Shown here: one piece after another, positions 52,153 through 61,339 of the stretch
Numbering within the stretch: position 1 is the first letter of the stretch
Layout of the letters: every line of letters starts with the position of its first letter
Origin: Erythrobacteraceae bacterium
GTDB taxonomy: Bacteria > Pseudomonadota > Alphaproteobacteria > Sphingomonadales > Sphingomonadaceae
Assembly (NCBI GenBank): GCA_024642525.1
Contig: JAHEAX010000003.1
Span: forward strand, 62,001-126,000
Length of the DNA: 64,000 nt
Reading direction: 5' to 3'
Position numbers and translations under genes: made by a program
Notes under the pieces: model-generated
Seen by the model: only the letters and a program-made list of their open reading frames with translations
Told to the model about the DNA's origin: nothing
Database searches by the model: none

Positions 52153-55100
52153 ATGTCCCGCACCGCTTCTCCTGACCGTTCCCAATTGCGCGCTGCCTAT
52201 CGCCAGGAAGAACAGGCCTGTGTCGACGAACGCTTGCGGCAGGCCGCGCCTGCTGCCGCCCTTCACGCAGATGCCGCGGTGCTGGCAGGCAAGCTGATCG
52301 AAGGCGCGCGCAGCCGCAAGGCTAGCGGTATTGATGCGTTTCTCCAGACATATGGGCTGGCCACGGATGAAGGCGTGGCGTTGATGTGCCTAGCAGAAGC
52401 GCTGCTGCGCGTGCCCGACAGCGCCACGGCAGATGCACTTATCCGCGACAAGCTGGGCGGTATCGACTGGGCCGAGCATCTGGGCGACAGTTCATCCACC
52501 TTCGTTAATGCCGCGACCTTCTCGTTGATGCTGACCGGCGAAGTGCTGGAACGGCCGGAACTGCACCAGCGCGGCATGGGCGCGAGCCTGAAGCGCGCAG
52601 TCGGCAGGCTGGGCGAACCTGTCATCCGCAAGGCCACGTTGCAGGCGATGCGCATCCTCGGCGGGCAGTTCGTGTTCGGCCGCACCATCGAGGAAGCACT
52701 GAAGCGCGCCAGGCCCGAACGCGAACGCGGGCTCACCCACAGCTTCGACATGCTGGGCGAAGCAGCGATGACATTCGCCGATGCAGAACGCTACCGCGCA
52801 TCCTACGATGCCGCGATCGAGCGCCTGGCGCGCGAAGCATCGGGCGGGGTCATCAATTCACCCGGCATTTCGGTGAAGCTGTCCGCGCTCTACCCCAAAT
52901 ATGATTTCCTCCATGCCGATCTGGCCAAGGCGGCGCTGGTCCCGATGCTGAAGGAACTGGCGGGCAAGGCGCGCGATGCCAACATCCATTTCACCATCGA
53001 TGCCGAAGAAGCGGAACGGCTGGAACTTTCGATGGATATCATCGAAACGCTGGTGGCCGACGATGAACTGTTCACCACGCCAACGGGGCAGGAATGGTTC
53101 GGCTTCGGCCTTGCCTTGCAGGCCTATCAGAAACGCGCTGTTCCGCTGTGCGACTGGGTGGCGAAACTCGCCCGCGCGCATGGCCGCCGCCTGATGGTGC
53201 GGCTGGTGAAGGGCGCGTATTGGGACACTGAAATCAAGCTCAGCCAGGTTGGCGGATACAAGGATTTCCCGGTCTTCACCCGCAAGCTGGCCACCGATGT
53301 TTCCTACCTTGCCTGCGCTGCGCGCCTGCTGGGTGCGCGCGATGCGATCTATCCCGCATTTGCCACCCACAATGCCTATACCGTGGCCGCCATCAAGTCG
53401 CTGGCGCTGGAGACAGGTGATGACACGCAGTTCGAATTCCAGCGCCTGCACGGCATGGGCGAAGATGTTTACGACGAACTTGCCTCGCTGGAGAAGAAAT
53501 CCGGCGCCAATTCGCGCACGCCAGTTCGCATCTATGCTCCCGTTGGCAGCCACAAGGACCTGTTGGCATATCTGGTCCGCCGCCTGCTGGAAAACGGTGC
53601 CAACTCATCCTTCGTCAACCGCATGGCCGATGCCGAAGTGCCGGTGGCGGAACTGACCACTTGCCCTGTGGCTGACCTTACCGCGATGGAACCCAAGCGG
53701 AACCCTGCCATACCTTTGCCTGGCGATATTTTCCCCGCCCGCCGCAACAGCGCAGGCGTTGATCTGGCAGACCCGCTGGTGCGCCTGCCCCTGATTGAAC
53801 GGCTGGAGGCGCTGGAAGGCGTGCACTGGCATGCAGAGCCGACCTTCTGTTCCGATGCAGAAGGCGAAGTTGCACCGATAAACAAGCCGCAGGATCTCAC
53901 CAGCGAAGTCGGCACCCGCCGCGATGCGCTGGCTGAAGAAGTCGAATATGGCATCACCCGCGCACTTGCCATCCAGCCCGGCTGGAATGCAATGGGCGGC
54001 GAAAAGCGCGCCCTGTTGCTGGAAGCAGCGGCAGACCTGTTCGAGGACAATACCGACGAATTTCTGTCCCTGTGCCAGCGCGAAGCGGGCAAGACACTGG
54101 TCGACGGCGTTCTCGAACTGCGTGAAGCGGTTGATTTTCTGCGGTATTATGCAGGCGAAGCGCGGCGGCTGTTTTCTGCGCCGACCATCCTTCCAGGCCC
54201 AACGGGCGAGGAAAACCGCCTGTCGCTGGCTGGACGCGGCGTGTTTGCCACCATCAGCCCGTGGAATTTCCCGCTGGCGATTTTCATCGGCCCTGCCGCA
54301 GCGGCATTGGCCGCAGGCAATACGGTTGTCGCCAAACCGGCAGAGCAGACCCCGCTTATCGCAGCACTGGCGGTAAAGCTGTGCCACGAGGCTGGCATTC
54401 CCGAAGATGTCTTCCAACTGATTCCCGGCGCTGGTGATGTGGGCGAAATGATAACGTCCGATGCACGCCTTGCCGGTGTGGCCTTTACCGGTTCGACCGA
54501 TACCGCCCGCGCGATCAACCGTTCGCTGGCCGCGCGCGAAGGGCCGATTGCCACCTTCATTGCTGAAACCGGCGGACAGAATGCCATGATCGTGGATTCA
54601 TCCGCCCTGCCCGAACAGGTGACGCGCGACGTGGTCGCCAGCGCATTCCAGAGCGCCGGACAACGCTGCTCTGCCTTGCGGATGCTCTATATCCAGGACG
54701 ACGTAGCAGACGAAATTCTGGCCATGATCCGCGGCGCATTCGAGGCGCTGGAAATTGGCGATCCGGTGGAACTCGACACCGATGTGGGGCCAGTAATCGA
54801 CCCTGATGCCAAGGCCGCGCTGGACCGTCACGTTGCCCGCCGCAAGAAAGCCGGCCGCACTGTGTGGCAGCGCAAATTGCCGCGCGGCACCACCAAGGGC
54901 TGCTTTGTTGCGCCGACCATCATCGAAATGGATTCGATCCTCGACCTGAAGCGCGAAAACTTCGGCCCCATCCTGCATGTCGCCCGTTTCCGTGCCGACC
55001 AGCTGGAACAGGTGGTGGATGACATAAATGCGACCGGTTTTGGCCTGACGCTGGGCCTGCACAGCCGCATCGAAGCCACGCGGAGGCTGGTCGAAGGGCG

Positions 55101-55299
55101 CGCGCGGGTTGGCAATTTCTACGTCAATCGCAACCAGATCGGTGCTGTGGTGGAAAGCCAGCCGTTCGGCGGCGAAGGCCTGTCAGGCACCGGCCCCAAG
55201 GCGGGCGGGCCGCATTACGTTGCCCGCTTTGCGACGGAACGCGTGGTCTGCATCGACACAACGGCGGCCGGCGGCAACGCCAGCCTGCTGGCAAGCTGA
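52153..55299 (+). CDS. putA: Bifunctional proline dehydrogenase / glutamate semialdehyde dehydrogenase
   Basis: About 1048 residues. The FAD proline dehydrogenase barrel occupies roughly residues 80-500 (VKLSALYPKYDF, RLVKGAYWDTEIK, FATHNAYTVAAI) and the aldehyde dehydrogenase domain roughly 560-1030, with ISPWNFPLAIFIGPAAAALA, E in FIAETGGQNAM and the catalytic Cys in SAGQRCSALR. It oxidises proline to glutamate. There is no N-terminal ribbon-helix-helix domain, so it does not repress its own gene. ATTGCAAT (52090-52097) in the divergent region is a possible Lrp/PutR-type operator core. Confidence 0.95.
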   Translation: MSRTASPDRSQLRAAYRQEEQACVDERLRQAAPAAALHADAAVLAGKLIEGARSRKASGIDAFLQTYGLATDEGVALMCLAEALLRVPDSATADALIRDKLGGIDWAEHLGDSSSTFVNAATFSLMLTGEVLERPELHQRGMGASLKRAVGRLGEPVIRKATLQAMRILGGQFVFGRTIEEALKRARPERERGLTHSFDMLGEAAMTFADAERYRASYDAAIERLAREASGGVINSPGISVKLSALYPKYDFLHADLAKAALVPMLKELAGKARDANIHFTIDAEEAERLELSMDIIETLVADDELFTTPTGQEWFGFGLALQAYQKRAVPLCDWVAKLARAHGRRLMVRLVKGAYWDTEIKLSQVGGYKDFPVFTRKLATDVSYLACAARLLGARDAIYPAFATHNAYTVAAIKSLALETGDDTQFEFQRLHGMGEDVYDELASLEKKSGANSRTPVRIYAPVGSHKDLLAYLVRRLLENGANSSFVNRMADAEVPVAELTTCPVADLTAMEPKRNPAIPLPGDIFPARRNSAGVDLADPLVRLPLIERLEALEGVHWHAEPTFCSDAEGEVAPINKPQDLTSEVGTRRDALAEEVEYGITRALAIQPGWNAMGGEKRALLLEAAADLFEDNTDEFLSLCQREAGKTLVDGVLELREAVDFLRYYAGEARRLFSAPTILPGPTGEENRLSLAGRGVFATISPWNFPLAIFIGPAAAALAAGNTVVAKPAEQTPLIAALAVKLCHEAGIPEDVFQLIPGAGDVGEMITSDARLAGVAFTGSTDTARAINRSLAAREGPIATFIAETGGQNAMIVDSSALPEQVTRDVVASAFQSAGQRCSALRMLYIQDDVADEILAMIRGAFEALEIGDPVELDTDVGPVIDPDAKAALDRHVARRKKAGRTVWQRKLPRGTTKGCFVAPTIIEMDSILDLKRENFGPILHVARFRADQLEQVVDDINATGFGLTLGLHSRIEATRRLVEGRARVGNFYVNRNQIGAVVESQPFGGEGLSGTGPKAGGPHYVARFATERVVCIDTTAAGGNASLLAS

Positions 55300-55369
55300 A
55301 CGGCTGCCGTATCTCAAAGGACGCAGTTTTCAGTTCCTGTTCAGTTGCTTGATTGATATGAGGCGGGCC

Positions 55370-55900
55370 ATGTCACGACTTGTTGCAATCATCATGTCAC
55401 TGGCCGCGCTTGGCTGGTCCCTGCCGGCTGCCGCCGCTGTCACCATGAGCTTCCACAGCTTCAACGGGTCGGTTTTCTTTGGCCGCTATCCGCATACTTT
55501 CGTTGTGCTGGAAGGCACGCTTGATGAAACCGGCCAGAAGGTGAAGGAAAATTACGGCTTCACTGCCAAGACCGTTTCTACCGCCATCCTTTCGGGGCCG
55601 GTAGAACATGAAATCGTGGTGGAACCGGATAAATATCTCACCAGCACCAACCGGCATTTCTCGGTCAAACTGACCGATGCGCAATATCGGCAAGTGGTTG
55701 CAGAAATGAAGGCATGGCGTGATGCGCCGGGCAAATATTACTCGCTCGACAATCGCAATTGCATTCATTTCGTGGGCAGGATGGCGCAAATTGTCGGCCT
55801 GAAGGTGGATTTCCCGCAGAAGATGCTGCGCAAGCCCAAGAAGTGGCTCAACCACATTACGGCGCTCAACCCCAGGCTGGGTGCGAAGCAGATCAACTAA
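55370..55900 (+). CDS. Secreted protein with LRAT/NlpC-like NC-x-HFV motif
   Basis: A 176-residue protein with a signal peptide ([23 protein letters not shown]). The mature part has H42 in [12 protein letters not shown] and C131 in [15 protein letters not shown]. The second closely matches the NCEHFV nucleophile motif of LRAT/H-rev107, a permuted papain-like fold with an earlier catalytic His. This suggests a thiol acyltransferase, amidase or peptidase in the periplasm. The assignment rests on motif and order only. GAGGCGGG precedes the ATG; a second ATG lies at 55358. It starts 70 bp after putA. Confidence 0.55.
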   Translation: MSRLVAIIMSLAALGWSLPAAAAVTMSFHSFNGSVFFGRYPHTFVVLEGTLDETGQKVKENYGFTAKTVSTAILSGPVEHEIVVEPDKYLTSTNRHFSVKLTDAQYRQVVAEMKAWRDAPGKYYSLDNRNCIHFVGRMAQIVGLKVDFPQKMLRKPKKWLNHITALNPRLGAKQIN

Positions 55901-55958
55901 CGGGGAAAAAACCACAGCAAAGCTTGCCCCTCGCGCAGGCTTGGTGGATCAACCGTGC

Positions 55959-56513
55959 ATGGCGATTCTCAGCGACAAATGGATCCGGTCCCAGGCGACC
56001 GAACACGGAATGATCGAACCGTTTGTGGAAGCACAGCGGCGCGATGACTGCATTTCCTATGGCCTCAGTTCCTACGGCTATGACGCGCGGGTCGCGCCCG
56101 AATTCAAGATCTTCACCAATGTCGACAGCAGCGTGGTCGACCCGAAGAATTTCGACCCCAAGAACTTCGTCGATCGCGAAACGGATTGCTGCATCATTCC
56201 GCCCAACAGCTTTGCTTTGGCGCGCACGGTCGAATATTTCCGGATCCCGGAAGATGTGCTGGTCATCTGCCTTGGCAAATCCACCTATGCGCGCTGCGGC
56301 ATCATCGTGAATGTGACTCCGCTGGAGCCGGGCTGGGAAGGCCATGTCACGCTGGAATTTTCCAACACCACGCCCTTGCCTGCAAAAATCTACGCCAATG
56401 AAGGCGCGTGCCAGTTCCTGTTCCTCAAGGGCAACGAACGGTGCGAGACAAGCTATGCCGACAGGGCGGGCAAATATATGGGCCAGCGCGGCGTAACCCT
56501 GCCCCGTCTCTGA
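55959..56513 (+). CDS. dcd: dCTP deaminase
   Basis: A 184-residue trimeric enzyme of the dUTPase superfamily that makes dUTP from dCTP. Motifs: [12 protein letters not shown], the catalytic Glu in [18 protein letters not shown], and [10 protein letters not shown]. Product dUTP is then cleaved by Dut, whose gene is 46 kb away. The ATG at 55959 ([13 protein letters not shown]) is the family start; the frame is open further upstream without homology. It lies 58 bp after the LRAT-like gene. Confidence 0.95.
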   Translation: MAILSDKWIRSQATEHGMIEPFVEAQRRDDCISYGLSSYGYDARVAPEFKIFTNVDSSVVDPKNFDPKNFVDRETDCCIIPPNSFALARTVEYFRIPEDVLVICLGKSTYARCGIIVNVTPLEPGWEGHVTLEFSNTTPLPAKIYANEGACQFLFLKGNERCETSYADRAGKYMGQRGVTLPRL

Positions 56514-56625
56514 TTCTCCGGTCCGGCGTGGGCCGCTGCTCCCTCTTCAACCCGCCGTGACCCTGCGTCTTTGACACAGCGCCCCGCAGCGCGCATCTCT
56601 TTCCCCGAAATTGGGAGATGAAGAG

Positions 56626-57807
56626 ATGAGCAAGGCGACACGCGAATTCGATATTATTGTCTATGGCTCCACCGGATATACCGGCCGCCTTGTCGCGGAA
56701 TATCTGGCGAACCATTACGGGCAGCGCGCAGACGGGCCAAAATGGGCCATGGCCGGACGCAGCCAGCAAAAACTGGAAGAAGTGCGCGACCTGATCGGTG
56801 CGCCTGCTGATACGCCGCTGGTGGTGGCCGATGCATCGGACCCCGTCAGCCTCGAAGCCATGTGCAACCGCACCCGCGTGGTCCTGACAACAGTCGGCCC
56901 CTACCAGCTTTACGGCAACGAACTGGTTGAAACCTGCGCCCGTACCGGCACCGATTATGCCGACCTGTGCGGCGAACCTGCATGGATGCGCCAGATGATT
57001 GATGCGCACGGCGAAACCGCGGCGAAAAGCGGGGCGCGCATCTGTTTCTCTTCGGGCTTCGATTCCATCCCCTTCGACTTGGGCGTGCTGATGTTGCAGA
57101 AAGAAGCCGTCAGCCGGTTCGGCAAGCCCGCCCCGCGCGTCAAAGGCCGGGTCCGCGCCATGGAAGGCACGTTTTCGGGCGGCACTGCCGCCAGCCTGAC
57201 GGCAACGATGAAGGCCGCGGCCAAGAACCCCAAATTGATTGGCCTGCTGCAAGACCCGTTTGCCCTGACGCCCGGCTTTTCCGGCCCGTCCCAGCCGCTG
57301 GGGCTGATCCCCGAATATGACGATGATTTGGGCAGCTGGGCCGCGCCATTCATCATGGCCGCGATCAACACCAAGAATGTCCACCGCACCAATTTCCTGC
57401 TGGGCCACCCCTATGGCGAGGATTTCCGCTATGACGAGATGGTGCTGACCAGCCCGGGTGAAATGGGCAAGAAAGCTGCCGGCGCGGTTGCCGCCGCGCT
57501 CAAGAACCCGTTCGGAAGCGGCGGCCCCAAGCCCGGCGAGGGGCCAACCCCTGAACAACGCGAAAATGGATTCTACGACGTGCTGTTCGTGGGCGAAATG
57601 CCCGATGGCCAGACCATCCATTACGGGGTCAAGGGCCGCTATGACCCGGGCTATGGTTCGACCAGCCGGATGTTGTCGGAAACGGGCATCGCGCTGCTCG
57701 CCAGCGATGCGCCGGGCGGCATTGGTACCCCCGGATCATTCCTTGGCGAAGCATTGGTCAAACGGCTTGAAGACCATGCCGACCTGACCTTCACCGCAGA
57801 AGGTTAG
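56626..57807 (+). CDS. Saccharopine dehydrogenase-family oxidoreductase
   Basis: A 393-residue protein with the Rossmann start FDIIVYGSTGYTGRLVAEYLA, then AGRSQQKLEEV and YADLCGEPAWMRQMID, and GARICFSSGFDSIPFDLGV. This pattern is that of the saccharopine dehydrogenase-like / trans-acting enoyl reductase group, whose best-studied bacterial members act in lipid synthesis. A lysine-pathway role is unlikely. GGGAGATGAAGAG precedes the ATG. It converges on the TonB receptor gene with 37 bp between stops. Confidence 0.86.
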   Translation: MSKATREFDIIVYGSTGYTGRLVAEYLANHYGQRADGPKWAMAGRSQQKLEEVRDLIGAPADTPLVVADASDPVSLEAMCNRTRVVLTTVGPYQLYGNELVETCARTGTDYADLCGEPAWMRQMIDAHGETAAKSGARICFSSGFDSIPFDLGVLMLQKEAVSRFGKPAPRVKGRVRAMEGTFSGGTAASLTATMKAAAKNPKLIGLLQDPFALTPGFSGPSQPLGLIPEYDDDLGSWAAPFIMAAINTKNVHRTNFLLGHPYGEDFRYDEMVLTSPGEMGKKAAGAVAAALKNPFGSGGPKPGEGPTPEQRENGFYDVLFVGEMPDGQTIHYGVKGRYDPGYGSTSRMLSETGIALLASDAPGGIGTPGSFLGEALVKRLEDHADLTFTAEG

Positions 57808-57844
57808 GCCAGCCGGGCCGGCATTTCTTGCGCCATACCGGCGG

Positions 57845-59989
57845 TCAGAAACTGGCCCGTGCGCTGATCTTGAAATTGCGTCCCGCCAGCGGCACGAAGT
57901 CTTTCGTGAAGCTGGCGTGGCGGCGGCCCGTTGCATCAAAGATGTTGTCCGCCTGCAGCATGATGGTGAGATTATCCTCTCCCCGCAGCGGCTTCCACGC
58001 GACTGACGCATTGACGAAGGTGAAGCTGTCCGTCGGCGTTTCAAACGCAGCGAGATTGCGCTGGCTGTCCGACCACTGGACTTCTGCGCGCAGATCCAGC
58101 CGGTCTGTCTGCGCTTCCAACGCGCCCAGCAGGCTCAAGGGCGGGATGCGCGGCAAAGGCGTGCCGTCGTCCAGTTCAGCCTTGATGTAATCACCGCGAA
58201 TATCGGCCAACAGCCTGAACGGGCCGCTGTCTACCAACGGCAGGCTGATTTCACCTTCCACGCCAAAATAACTGGCATCGGACTGGAGATACTGGAACAC
58301 CGGCAGACCGTCTTCTTCAAGGCCGGTTTCATCAAGGTAGATGTAATCCTTGAACCAGCTTTTGAAGACAGCGACATTGACGCTGGCGAGGCCGATTTTT
58401 CCGCGCACGAATGCCTCTGCGCCCAATGCGCGTTCCTTGGCCAGGTCAGGGTCACCCACTTCGAAAGCCTGCGTCGCGATGTGCGGCCCGTTGGAGAACA
58501 TTTCTTCCGCACTCGGCGCCCGTTCTGCGTGAGAACCAGTGACACCGAAGCGCAACCCGCTCTGGGTTTCATGGGCAAGGCTGACCGCGCCTGACAGGCT
58601 GTTGAAACTGCGCGCAATGCCAAGCGCCTGCGATTCGACACGGCCATGTTCATAGCGGCCTGCAAGTTCCACCTGGACCGGCCCGATGCCCACTTCCTGC
58701 AAAGCAAAAACCGCCAGCTGTGATGTGAGGTTGGGCGCAATATAGGCTTCGTCGCCCTCGGCTGCGAAATCCCGGAAGTAATATTGCATCCCGACAGAGC
58801 CATTCCACGTCCCGCGCCTGTTCTGTTCCAGCGCAGCGCGCGCTTCGAAGCCTTTTACGTCGAAGGTGGTGCCGACGTCTTCGCCTTCAAACTCGGTATG
58901 GGTGTAATTGCTGTAGCCGAAGCGGGTCTGCAGCCCTTTGAAGAACCCGTCGCCCAGTGCCAGTTCGCCGCGCATATCGGCGCGGAACTGGTGCAAGTCG
59001 ATGCTGACATCTTCTTCTGCGTCGGCACCCGGGCGGCCAGGTACGCCGTAGGCTGTATCATAGACACCAATTGCAGCGCCCAGATTGCTTCCGCCTGCAA
59101 AGAAGGCAAAGCCGGCATTGGCACTGAATGTTTCTGTCGCACTGTTGGGCAGCACGCCGCGCAGGCCTGCTGCATCGCGCAATTCGGCGGCCTGCGCAGG
59201 GTCTGTTGACTGGTCTGCTGCTGCCAGCAATTCTGCGCGCAGCGAAGGTGCGTAGGTATAACCCGGCACGTCCAGATCATCGGTGTTGCGATAAGAGCCG
59301 TCGATATGGAATGCGAAAGCATCACCCAGCCGGAAATCCGCCGAAGCACCGCCTTCCAGCTTGTTGGATGCCGTGTCAGCGCCGAGCAGCGCGTCCACGT
59401 GGATGGCTTCCTTCAAAGGCCGCAGCGGAATACGCTTGTCGATGACATTAACCGCGCCGCCAATGGCCTGGCTGCCATAAAGCATCACGGCAGGGCCACG
59501 CAGCACTTCGATGCGTTCGGCCGTCAACGGGTCGATCGACACGGCATGGTCGGCAGATGTGTTCGACACGTCAATCGCGCCGATTCCATCCACCAGAACG
59601 CGCACACGCTCACCCGAAAAACCGCGCAATACCGGCCGCGAAGCACCAGGCGAAAAGCTGGTGGCGGTCACGCCGGGCAGCTTGGCAAGCACTTCGCCCA
59701 CCTGCCCATCAAGGCTGCGTTGCAGTTCAACGCCTTCCATCACCGATGTGCCGGCCAGCACGTCGAGCTGGGTCAGGCCAACCGCCGTGACGACGATTTC
59801 GCCATCGTAATCATTCCTGCGGTCGTGGAAATCATCCTCTGGCTTTTCCTGCCCTGCAGCCGGGGCAGTTGCGCCCGGCTGGTCGGCAGAGGTATCCTGC
59901 GCCGCTGCAACAGCAGGCAAGCACAGGGCAGATAGAACGAAGAGGGAGGCGGAAGAGCCCGCAAGACCAATAACTTTACGATACAACAT
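57845..59989 (-). CDS. TonB-dependent receptor, ZnuD-like
   Basis: A 714-residue outer-membrane receptor. A signal peptide ends PAVAAAQD, a TonB box EIVVTA follows at about residue 64, then the plug (ASRPVLRGFSGERVRVLVDGI, DHAVSIDPLTAERIEVLRGP) and a beta-barrel ending with aromatic F. The plug segment DHAVSIDPLTAERIEVLRGPAVMLYGSQAIGGAVNV resembles that of the zinc receptor ZnuD. The carbonic anhydrase gene just upstream on the same strand fits a zinc theme. GATG CAA CATC (60017-60027) near its start is a possible operator, not a clear Zur box. Confidence 0.82.
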   Translation of the reverse strand: MLYRKVIGLAGSSASLFVLSALCLPAVAAAQDTSADQPGATAPAAGQEKPEDDFHDRRNDYDGEIVVTAVGLTQLDVLAGTSVMEGVELQRSLDGQVGEVLAKLPGVTATSFSPGASRPVLRGFSGERVRVLVDGIGAIDVSNTSADHAVSIDPLTAERIEVLRGPAVMLYGSQAIGGAVNVIDKRIPLRPLKEAIHVDALLGADTASNKLEGGASADFRLGDAFAFHIDGSYRNTDDLDVPGYTYAPSLRAELLAAADQSTDPAQAAELRDAAGLRGVLPNSATETFSANAGFAFFAGGSNLGAAIGVYDTAYGVPGRPGADAEEDVSIDLHQFRADMRGELALGDGFFKGLQTRFGYSNYTHTEFEGEDVGTTFDVKGFEARAALEQNRRGTWNGSVGMQYYFRDFAAEGDEAYIAPNLTSQLAVFALQEVGIGPVQVELAGRYEHGRVESQALGIARSFNSLSGAVSLAHETQSGLRFGVTGSHAERAPSAEEMFSNGPHIATQAFEVGDPDLAKERALGAEAFVRGKIGLASVNVAVFKSWFKDYIYLDETGLEEDGLPVFQYLQSDASYFGVEGEISLPLVDSGPFRLLADIRGDYIKAELDDGTPLPRIPPLSLLGALEAQTDRLDLRAEVQWSDSQRNLAAFETPTDSFTFVNASVAWKPLRGEDNLTIMLQADNIFDATGRRHASFTKDFVPLAGRNFKISARASF

Positions 59990-60072
59990 ATCGTCCCGAT
60001 AGCGCTGGTTTTCGCAGATGCAACATCAAATCATGCGGCGCTGCGGTCAAATTCGATGAACTGCATGGAATA

Positions 60073-60096
60073 GGGGCACGGACCGAGCCGTGCCCC
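60073..60096 (-). terminator. Hairpin between carbonic anhydrase and TonB receptor genes
   Basis: A perfect 9-bp stem (GGGGCACGG at 60073-60081, CCGTGCCCC at 60088-60096) with a 6-nt loop. On the minus strand it is followed by TATTCC, a weak tail. It could stop most transcripts from the carbonic anhydrase gene and let some continue into the receptor gene. Confidence 0.6.
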
Positions 60097-60122
60097 ATCC
60101 ATTTAAGTGCGTCGAGCTGAAG

Positions 60123-60869
60123 TCAGCCTGCGGGAGCAACCAGCAGACGGCCGTTCAGCGGCTGCACGGGGCGGGCATTGTCGCCCATAATGCCGTGCAG
60201 AGCTTTCAGCTGCTCCGCGCTCATGCTGACGCTGTCCTTGGCCACGTGCCAGTTAACGCCTTCGCTGCATGGCGGTGTCGTAAGCGAACCCTGGAAGCGA
60301 TAGACATCGAGATCGTCGGGCAACAACTTGTTGGGGTTGAACGTCACGCCCGGGACATTGCGGGCATCGGCCTTGCTTGCCGGCGCAGCCGCAATCAGCT
60401 TGTCCAGTTCAGCATTCGCGGCGCCCAGTTCAAACAGGATGCCGAGCACTGCCAGCCGGCCAGATGCATCTGCATGGACGAAGTGCGCGACCATCGGATA
60501 CTGTTCGCCGTCCTTCACTTCTTCCGATGGCGTATGAAAATGCACCTGCAGCAGGTTGAACTGCATCGTGCCGCTGGTCAGCGTTGAACCTTCGGCGAAA
60601 TTGGCCTGAACGGTGTGACCATTATTGAGAATGGTAAGCGGGCCGGGACGATATTGGGTGAATACCGACACATCACCGCGGGCGTTGGTATCTACCAGAT
60701 CGATAGGGGACTGCATCAGGCCCTTGGCACACATGGCATATTTGGGGTCGAGATCACCCCAGTGCTCCGGACCTGTTGGGCCCTTATAGCTCCAGTCAGC
60801 AGCGATGGCAGGGGCAACGGCGATGCTAGCAAGGCCAAGGCCGAGCAAAAGAGTATTCGAAATTTTCAT
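60123..60869 (-). CDS. Periplasmic alpha-carbonic anhydrase
   Basis: A 248-residue protein with a signal peptide (MKISNTLLLGLGLASIAVAPAIA). The zinc histidines are in LLQVHFHTPSEE (two) and MVAHFVHAD (one); the start ADWSYKGPTGPEHWGDL and GSLTTPPCSEGVNWHV complete the alpha-class signature. It interconverts CO2 and bicarbonate in the periplasm. It lies upstream of the ZnuD-like receptor on the same strand, 133 bp apart with a hairpin between. Confidence 0.93.
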   Translation of the reverse strand: MKISNTLLLGLGLASIAVAPAIAADWSYKGPTGPEHWGDLDPKYAMCAKGLMQSPIDLVDTNARGDVSVFTQYRPGPLTILNNGHTVQANFAEGSTLTSGTMQFNLLQVHFHTPSEEVKDGEQYPMVAHFVHADASGRLAVLGILFELGAANAELDKLIAAAPASKADARNVPGVTFNPNKLLPDDLDVYRFQGSLTTPPCSEGVNWHVAKDSVSMSAEQLKALHGIMGDNARPVQPLNGRLLVAPAG

Positions 60870-61086
60870 CTAAGGACTCTCCAGAAATTGTGCCGCGCCC
60901 ACTAGGTGGCGGCCCAAAATCGGTCCAATTGAAAGAAAATTCATATTTCGATAGTTTGCTTCTATCAAAAAACCAAAAATCGGGCAAAATCCAGAAGAGT
61001 CAACTGCTTGCCTGCGCGCAGACAGGCCCGGCCACAGGCGTATTCACCGTGGGTCCCCGAAGGGGAATATTCTTATTTTGGATAAA

Positions 61087-61161
61087 TGGAGCGGGCGAGG
61101 CGATTCGAACGCCCGACCCCAACCTTGGCAAGGTTGTGCTCTACCCCTGAGCTACGCCCGC
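61087..61161 (-). tRNA. tRNA-Gly (GCC)
   Basis: On the minus strand GCGGGCG and CGCCCGC form a perfect 7-bp acceptor stem. The anticodon stem CAACC/GGTTG closes the loop TTGCCAA with anticodon GCC. The T loop is TTCGAAT and the D arm GCTC/GAGC. The 3' CCA is encoded in the genome (61089-61087). All canonical parts are present. The 217-bp gap between it and the carbonic anhydrase start holds nothing else I can name apart from a small TCCCC/GGGGA hairpin at 61054-61066. Confidence 0.97.
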
Positions 61162-61339
61162 TCACAATGCTCTCCAAAGCCCTTAGGCTCGGTGGGGAGG
61201 CGGGCAATTAGCAGCGGTCGGACGACCTAGCAAGGGGAAAATAACAGGTTTTTTCATCATGGCTTTTCACCCTTCACATATCGCGCGAAAGGCCCACATT
61301 GGGTATCCAGCCAGTACCAATTGATGATGGGAGTACGCC

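Noticed and set aside
60017-60027. GATG CAA CATC as a Zur box for the ZnuD-like receptor
   Set aside because: It does not match the AT-rich Zur consensus that I know for alphaproteobacteria, and it is short. Kept only as a possible operator in the receptor entry.
61054-61066. TCCCC GAA GGGGA hairpin as the tRNA-Gly terminator
   Set aside because: On the minus strand it is followed by CCCACGG, not a T-run, and the stem is only 5 bp.
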